From contig WYBM01000058.1 in NCBI GenBank assembly GCA_011525915.1, positions 62,001 through 126,000 on the forward strand: a DNA stretch of 64,000 bases. The letters are read 5' to 3'. Position 1 is the stretch's first letter. Every line of letters begins with the position of its first letter. The position numbers and the translations under genes are program-made. The notes under the pieces are model-generated. The model saw nothing but the letters and a program-made list of their open reading frames with translations, was not told the origin of the DNA and made no database searches. Source of the DNA: Ardenticatenaceae bacterium (lineage in GTDB: Bacteria; Chloroflexota; Anaerolineae; Promineifilales; Promineifilaceae). Shown piece after piece: positions 60,106 through 64,000 of the stretch.

Positions 60106-60744
60106 ATGCGGACAATGGAGAAAATCGTTGAGCATATAGGCAGACAGGGGGTCATTGCCATTGTCCGCGGGCAATTTGCCTGGCCGCAGGTGCAGGCCAT
60201 CGCAGAGACGGTGGTGGCCGCCGGTGTTACCGTTCTGGAAATTACGTTAAATACTCCAGGGGCTCTGGCAGCTGTTGAACAACTGCGCCACCGGTTTGAG
60301 GGGCAGGCCATTGTAGGGGCCGGTACCGTCAGAACAGCAGAACAATTGCAAGAGGCCATACAGGCTGGGGCTCACTTTACGGTGGCCCCTAACTTTGACC
60401 GAGAGTGTGTGGCCACGGCTGTTAGTCAGCGCTTTCTTCATTTGCCCGGCGTCTTTACGGCCACGGAGGCGGAGACCGCCTGGCGGGCTGGCTGCCGCCT
60501 GCTTAAGCTCTTTCCCTCCGATATGTTGGGGCCGGCCTATCTGAAAGCCTTGCGCGCGCCGCTGGATGATGTGCACTTTGTGCCTACGGGCGGTATTTCG
60601 GCCGCCAACATTGGCGATTATCGCCGGGCTGGGGCTTTTGCTTGTGGCATTGGCAGTGCTCTGGTAGCTGGGCCAGATCAGCCGCTGGCCGAACTGCACC
60701 AACGCGCCCTGGCCTTGCAACGCGCCTGGGAAGCGGCCGCATGA
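60106..60744 (+). CDS. eda: 2-keto-3-deoxy-6-phosphogluconate (KDPG/KHG) aldolase
   Basis: 212 residues, a TIM-barrel class I aldolase. GVIAIVRGQF starts the barrel, LEITLNTPGALAAV holds the catalytic Glu, VGAGTVRTAEQ follows, and the Schiff-base lysine is in LLKLFPSDMLG. PTGGISAANIGDY binds phosphate. It splits KDPG to pyruvate and glyceraldehyde 3-phosphate, the last step of Entner-Doudoroff and sugar-acid pathways. AAGGAACGGAG precedes the ATG. Its stop overlaps the ATG of the next gene (ATGA), so it is coupled with the kinase. Confidence 0.92.
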   Translation: MRTMEKIVEHIGRQGVIAIVRGQFAWPQVQAIAETVVAAGVTVLEITLNTPGALAAVEQLRHRFEGQAIVGAGTVRTAEQLQEAIQAGAHFTVAPNFDRECVATAVSQRFLHLPGVFTATEAETAWRAGCRLLKLFPSDMLGPAYLKALRAPLDDVHFVPTGGISAANIGDYRRAGAFACGIGSALVAGPDQPLAELHQRALALQRAWEAAA

Positions 60745-61700
60745 GCCGGTTTGACGTCACCAGCTTCGGTGAGGCCATGCTCCGGCTAAGTGTGCCTGCC
60801 GGCGTGCGCCTGGAAACGGCGCGCCAGCTTGACATGGTCCCGGCCGGTGCCGAATGTAACGTGCTGGCCGCCCTGGCGCGGTTGGGGCGGCGCTGTGGCT
60901 GGGCGAGCAGCCTGCCAGACAATGCCCTGGGGCACATTGTTGTGAACGCATTACGGCAGGCAGGGGTGGATGTGACGGCCGTACACTGGTCCACGACTGG
61001 CCGAATAGGCACATACTTTATTGAATTTGCCGTACCGCCGCGCCCTACACAGGTCATTTATGATCGTGCCCATGCTTGTATGACGCAGTGGCAGCCACAG
61101 CAGCTGCCGTGGGACTATTTATTGGATACCCGCATCCTGCATCTGACGGGGATTACACCGCCGCTGTCAGCAAGCTGCCAGGCGATGGTGGCTGAGGCTG
61201 TGCGCCGTGCCCGGCAGCAGGGTGTGGCTGTTAGCTTTGATGTTAATTTTCGCCATAAGCTGTGGACAAGGGAGGTGGCCGCCCAAACGTTGTTACCGCT
61301 GATTCAAGAAGTGGAGCTGCTCTTTTGCAGCCTGCGTGATGCCCGTGCCTTGTTTGGGTGCGCACCAGAGCCAGAAACGGCCGTGCAGCAGCTGCTGGAT
61401 ATAAGCAAAGCCAGGCAAGTGGTGATGACCCTGGCGGAGGAGGGGGTTATAGGTTGGGATGGCGCAGCGTGGCAGCGGCAGCCGGCGCTGCCAGTGCAAA
61501 TTGTTGACCGCATTGGCGCCGGGGATGCTCTGGCCGCCGGGGTGTTACAGGGCTGGCTGGCCGGTGACTTTGCCACCGGGCTGCGGTATGGTGTGGCCCT
61601 GGCAGCCCTGGCCCTGAGCCAGTATGGTGATATGGTGGTTACTTCCCTGCCCGAAGTAGAAAACCTGGCCAAGAATAATAACCGAGATGTGATGCGTTAA
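60741..61700 (+). CDS. kdgK: PfkB-family sugar kinase, probable 2-keto-3-deoxygluconate kinase
   Basis: A 319-residue ribokinase-fold kinase. FGEAMLRLSVPAG and GAECNVLAALARLG form the sugar-binding N-terminus. FDVNFRHKLW and the catalytic DRIGAGDALAAGVLQGWLAG (anion hole and base Asp) are intact. The start overlaps the eda stop in ATGA. Pairing with KDPG aldolase indicates that it phosphorylates KDG to KDPG. The divergent sugar-acid dehydratase about 1.3 kb away would supply the keto-deoxy acid. Confidence 0.87.
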   Translation: MSRFDVTSFGEAMLRLSVPAGVRLETARQLDMVPAGAECNVLAALARLGRRCGWASSLPDNALGHIVVNALRQAGVDVTAVHWSTTGRIGTYFIEFAVPPRPTQVIYDRAHACMTQWQPQQLPWDYLLDTRILHLTGITPPLSASCQAMVAEAVRRARQQGVAVSFDVNFRHKLWTREVAAQTLLPLIQEVELLFCSLRDARALFGCAPEPETAVQQLLDISKARQVVMTLAEEGVIGWDGAAWQRQPALPVQIVDRIGAGDALAAGVLQGWLAGDFATGLRYGVALAALALSQYGDMVVTSLPEVENLAKNNNRDVMR

Positions 61701-61743
61701 GGGCGTGCCCCCATCACCCGGTGATCAGCCATAGATCGCTGGG

Positions 61744-61842
61744 TTCAGTTTTCAGTAATCAGCAACCAGTTATCCGTAGAGCCTAACGCCCGTAAATGTC
61801 CACTGAAAACTGGTTACTGACTTCTGATTACTGGTACTAGAG
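61744..61842 (+). repeat. TCAGT-rich hairpin repeat, copy 3
   Basis: TCAGTTTTCAGTAATCAG is followed by ~40 unrelated bases, then CACTGAAAACTGGTTACTGA complementary to the first part, and CTTCTGATTACTGGTACTAG. It shares its ends with copies 1 and 2 but has a different middle. It sits between convergent genes. Confidence 0.8.
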
Positions 61843-61886
61843 CACGCCTGGTTCTGGAACCGTGGCGGTAAACTTGTTGATGATCT

Positions 61887-62303
61887 TTAGCTGACAAGTT
61901 GTTTTACGCGCTCATTCAGGTTACGCAGCGTCATCTTGGCGGCGTTGTCTAACATGGGCGTCATTTGTTCTGCTAAAGCCGGGTCAAGAAATTCAAAATC
62001 CCACTCCATGGTCACTGTGGCCGCTTCCCCATCAGGTACTACTGCAAACTTGCCTTGTGAATACTTCACCGGTAACGGAGATTGGACGTGTTGAAAACGG
62101 TAACTTCTTTGTGCCGGGGAATAGTCACTGATCTCTTCCCGAATTTCGTGGCCGTCGGTGTCTATGCAAATACGCTGTGTCCCTATCACTTCTGCTTTTA
62201 CAATGCCGGGAATATAAGCTGGCGCCTGGGCCAGGTTCCCCAGCAGCTGCCAGACTGCTTCTGGGGATGCTTCAATCTTGATATGATTTTCTACTTTTGC
62301 CAT
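61887..62303 (-). CDS. SRPBCC (START/polyketide-cyclase-like) domain protein
   Basis: 138 residues. MAKVENHIKIEASPEAVWQL is the typical first strand and helix of the SRPBCC fold, and the final long helix is EQMTPMLDNAAKMTLRNLNE. The fold binds hydrophobic ligands in a deep pocket. GGAGAG precedes the ATG at 62303, which lies inside the end of the tetR gene (32-bp overlap), so both come from one mRNA. It probably handles a compound sensed by the regulator. The ligand is unknown. Confidence 0.8.
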   Translation of the reverse strand: MAKVENHIKIEASPEAVWQLLGNLAQAPAYIPGIVKAEVIGTQRICIDTDGHEIREEISDYSPAQRSYRFQHVQSPLPVKYSQGKFAVVPDGEAATVTMEWDFEFLDPALAEQMTPMLDNAAKMTLRNLNERVKQLVS

Positions 62304-62913
62304 GATCGCTCTCCTTTTTACCGAATAACAAATTCAGGTATTGAATAAACTGTTCGATATGCCTGTGGATGACATCAGGGTTTTGTTGTGCCTTTGCCAG
62401 AATCATCATGCCCTCATAAACAACCACAAAATGCTCAGCTACCAGGGTGGTGTCAACAGGGATTTGGGGAGGATACAGCTTCACAGCTTCATCCAGATCA
62501 GACTTAAGGATGTCAGTCCACCACAAAAATACTTTGTCACAGAGGGTGCATAGGGCAGGGTTTGTGGTTGATAATTCCTGAGCAAAGTTGCCAAACAAAC
62601 AACTTTTTGGCGTTTCTGGGTTATCAAACTGGCTGGCAATGAAGCGGCAATGGGCACGTAAACGTTGCAGCGGATCGCGTATTTGCAAAAAGGGAGCTGT
62701 GGTTTCTAGCATCTCTTTCATTGGCTCCCAATGGTAGTGGAGCACGGCCCTGCCCAGCGCTTCTTTGCTAGGAAAGTAATGAAAAAACGCCCCTTTTGTA
62801 ACACCCACACGCTGACATATCTCATTGACAGACGTAGCCGCATACCCTTTTTCCAACATCAAATGGCGGGCGGCTTTAAGTAACTCATCACGAACTTCAA
62901 AGTCATTCATCAT
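62272..62913 (-). CDS. TetR-family transcriptional repressor
   Basis: About 213 residues. The N-terminal helix-turn-helix reads LLKAARHLMLEKGYAATSVN, then RVGVTKGAFFHYFPSKEAL, the TetR DNA-binding signature. The C-terminal ligand domain contains several Cys. GGAG lies 7 bases before the ATG at 62913. A perfect 16-bp palindrome (62929-62944) lies just upstream, immediately behind the gene's own -10 box, so autorepression is very likely. The SRPBCC gene is co-transcribed and the sugar-acid dehydratase is divergent. Confidence 0.88.
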   Translation of the reverse strand: MMNDFEVRDELLKAARHLMLEKGYAATSVNEICQRVGVTKGAFFHYFPSKEALGRAVLHYHWEPMKEMLETTAPFLQIRDPLQRLRAHCRFIASQFDNPETPKSCLFGNFAQELSTTNPALCTLCDKVFLWWTDILKSDLDEAVKLYPPQIPVDTTLVAEHFVVVYEGMMILAKAQQNPDVIHRHIEQFIQYLNLLFGKKESDHGKSRKSYQD

Positions 62914-62928
62914 TATGACACTCCATCG

Positions 62929-62944
62929 TACCAACCGGTTGGTA
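62929..62944. promoter_or_regulatory. Palindromic operator for the TetR-family regulator
   Basis: TACCAACCGGTTGGTA is a perfect 16-bp palindrome. It lies between the minus-strand -10 box (62957-62952) and the tetR start, where a bound repressor would block transcription. It could also affect the divergent dehydratase promoter. Confidence 0.8.
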
Positions 62945-62951
62945 TGATAAG

Positions 62952-62979
62952 AGTATATTCAATATAGTGTAGTTGTCAA
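62952..62979 (-). promoter_or_regulatory. Promoter of the tetR-SRPBCC operon
   Basis: On the minus strand a consensus TTGACA (62979-62974), a 16-bp spacer and TATACT (62957-62952), directly followed by the palindromic operator. Confidence 0.75.
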
Positions 62980-63029
62980 TCCCCCGACCATAGATACAAT
63001 GCAGCTAGATTTAGTGATGGAGGCAGAGC

Positions 63030-64000
63030 ATGGGAAAAAGGCAAACTTGGCGCAGTCGCGAATGGTTTGGTAACCGGGATATACTGGGATTTACGCACCG
63101 CAGTTGGATTAAAAATCAAGGACATCCAGATCAGATGTTTGACGGCCGTCCCGTCATTGGCATTTGCAATACCTGGAGCGACCTGACACCCTGCAATGCT
63201 CATTTTCGCATCCTGGCTGAGATGGTGAAACGCGGCGTGTATGAAGCTGGTGGGTATCCGCTGGAATTCCCTGTCATGTCTTTGGGGGAGGTGCTGATGC
63301 GCCCCACGACCATGCTCTACCGCAACCTGGCCAGTATGGACGTAGAAGAGTCCATTCGGGCCAATCCCCTGGATGGTGTGGTATTGCTGACCGGCTGTGA
63401 TAAGACCACCCCCTCCACGGTCATGGGGGCGTGTAGTGTAGATATTCCTACCATCGTTCTGCCCGGCGGCCCTATGCTCAACGGCAAGTATCGCGGGCGA
63501 GACATTGGCTCCGGCACCTCGGTTTGGGAATTTACCGATGATCTGCGCTCTGGCAAGATGACCATAGAGGAGTACCTGGAGGCGGAATCCTGCATGTCGC
63601 GCAGCGATGGTCACTGTATGACCATGGGCACCGCCTCTACCATGGCCTGCATGGTAGAAGCCTTGGGGCTGACGCTGCCGGGGGCGGCGGCCATCCCCGC
63701 TGCCGATTCGCGCCGCCGCCGCCTGGCCCACCTGACGGGTAACCGCATTGTACAGATGGTCAAAGATGACCTACGGCCGTCACACATCCTCACCCGTGCT
63801 GCCTTTGAAAACGCCATTATGGTCAATGCCGCTGTGGGCGGCTCTTCTAACTTTGTTGTTCATTTACTGGCCATTGCCGGGCGGGTAGGTATAAACCTGA
63901 CGCTGGCTGACTTTGACCACCTGGGCAGCCCCCTGCCGCTGCTGGTTAACCTGATGCCTTCTGGCCGCTACCTGATGGAAGATTTTTTCTATGCGGGTGG
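63030..64000 (+). CDS. IlvD/Edd-family sugar-acid dehydratase, 5' part
   Basis: An open frame from the ATG at 63030 (GGAGG 6 bases upstream) to the window edge, 323 codons. It begins MGKRQTWRSREWFGNRDILG. Iron-sulfur cysteines are in IGICNTWSDLTPCNAH and LLTGCDKTTPSTVMGACSVD, then LPGGPMLNGKYRGRDIGSG and the third Cys in DGHCMTMGTASTMACM. The GCDKTTP motif with PGGPMLNG is that of pentonate/hexonate dehydratases (arabinonate, xylonate and relatives) more than of dihydroxy-acid dehydratase. The nearby KDPG aldolase and KDG-type kinase support a sugar-acid pathway. The 3' end is missing. Confidence 0.87.
   Translation, partial: MGKRQTWRSREWFGNRDILGFTHRSWIKNQGHPDQMFDGRPVIGICNTWSDLTPCNAHFRILAEMVKRGVYEAGGYPLEFPVMSLGEVLMRPTTMLYRNLASMDVEESIRANPLDGVVLLTGCDKTTPSTVMGACSVDIPTIVLPGGPMLNGKYRGRDIGSGTSVWEFTDDLRSGKMTIEEYLEAESCMSRSDGHCMTMGTASTMACMVEALGLTLPGAAAIPAADSRRRRLAHLTGNRIVQMVKDDLRPSHILTRAAFENAIMVNAAVGGSSNFVVHLLAIAGRVGINLTLADFDHLGSPLPLLVNLMPSGRYLMEDFFYAG

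Larger units (their letters stand above)
1..64000. repeat. Highly iterated palindrome ACGGCCGT dispersed over the whole window
   Basis: The 8-bp perfect palindrome ACGGCCGT recurs about 114 times by eye count, roughly once per 560 bp; a random sequence of this length would hold one or two. Examples start near 7, 1445, 3150, 10742, 12432, 21150, 31400, 44832, 51285, 57277 and 63772. Copies lie in genes of both strands and in spacers. In genes it is read as Thr-Ala-Val, as x-Gly-Arg (Asp/Asn/Tyr/His-Gly-Arg) or as Arg-Pro, so it is frame-independent and not a protein motif. It resembles in behaviour the cyanobacterial HIP1 octamer, but the sequence is different. Its function is unknown. Confidence 0.9.

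Noticed and set aside
1..64000. CRISPR array, prophage, integrase or transposase
   Set aside because: No regularly spaced repeats, phage structural genes or recombinase motifs appear on either strand. No tRNA or 16S/23S rRNA gene was recognised.

Overview
The window looks like chromosomal DNA of a free-living, moderately GC-rich bacterium, most probably a member of the Chloroflexota (Anaerolineae-like). That is an inference. It rests on large kinase/ATPase/TPR regulators, Thr/Pro-rich linkers in secreted lipoproteins, a sortase with its own substrate, an inositol-phosphate synthase of actinobacterial type, and several giant membrane glycosyltransferases. There are no phage genes, tRNAs, 16S/23S rRNAs, CRISPR arrays or transposases. 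One RNA gene, the 4.5S signal recognition particle RNA, is present.

Layout. 1-7 kb: the start of rlmN, a NagD-like phosphatase, two large membrane glycan/lipid-assembly proteins and inositol-3-phosphate synthase. 7-12 kb: a heterodimeric ABC exporter preceded by a strong promoter, a 39-codon leader ORF and two tandem terminators, which looks like a ribosome-mediated attenuator. 12-20 kb: a frameshifted lactonase, a 1301-residue kinase/cyclase/ATPase/TPR protein, and cell-wall lipoproteins of the CapA and VanY types. 20-27 kb: an Lrp regulator, a DMT permease, molybdate modAB, HyuB and amino-acid catabolic enzymes. 27-37 kb: a minus-strand signalling cluster with a CheY-like protein, an ATPase-SUMF1 fusion, two hybrid histidine kinases and a receiver-MinD fusion. 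37-43 kb: a quinone-oxidoreductase-like enzyme, a sortase/substrate pair, a sirtuin, MgtE and a small AbiEii-type module. 43-47 kb: a serine hydroxymethyltransferase-GcvT fusion and a phosphoribosyltransferase. 47-59 kb: SRP RNA, a YabE-like protein next to rsmA, adenosine deaminase, prephenate dehydrogenase, a cation exchanger, a PIG-L deacetylase and another GT39 protein. 59-64 kb: KDPG aldolase, a KDG-type kinase, a TetR regulator with a perfect palindromic operator, and the start of a sugar-acid dehydratase.

The strongest global signal is a highly iterated palindrome, ACGGCCGT. I counted about 114 exact copies by eye where chance predicts one or two. It lies in genes on both strands and in all reading frames, in spacers, and in terminator stems. 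Two further repeat families occur between genes: a ~100-bp TCAGT-rich hairpin element (three copies, plus a heptad tract inside a coding region) and a ~115-bp element with terminal inverted repeats (two copies).

The best candidates for new biology are the palindrome, the leader-peptide attenuator of the ABC exporter, the GlyA-GcvT fusion with an extra middle domain, and the AbiEii-type module flanked by a duplicated promoter.
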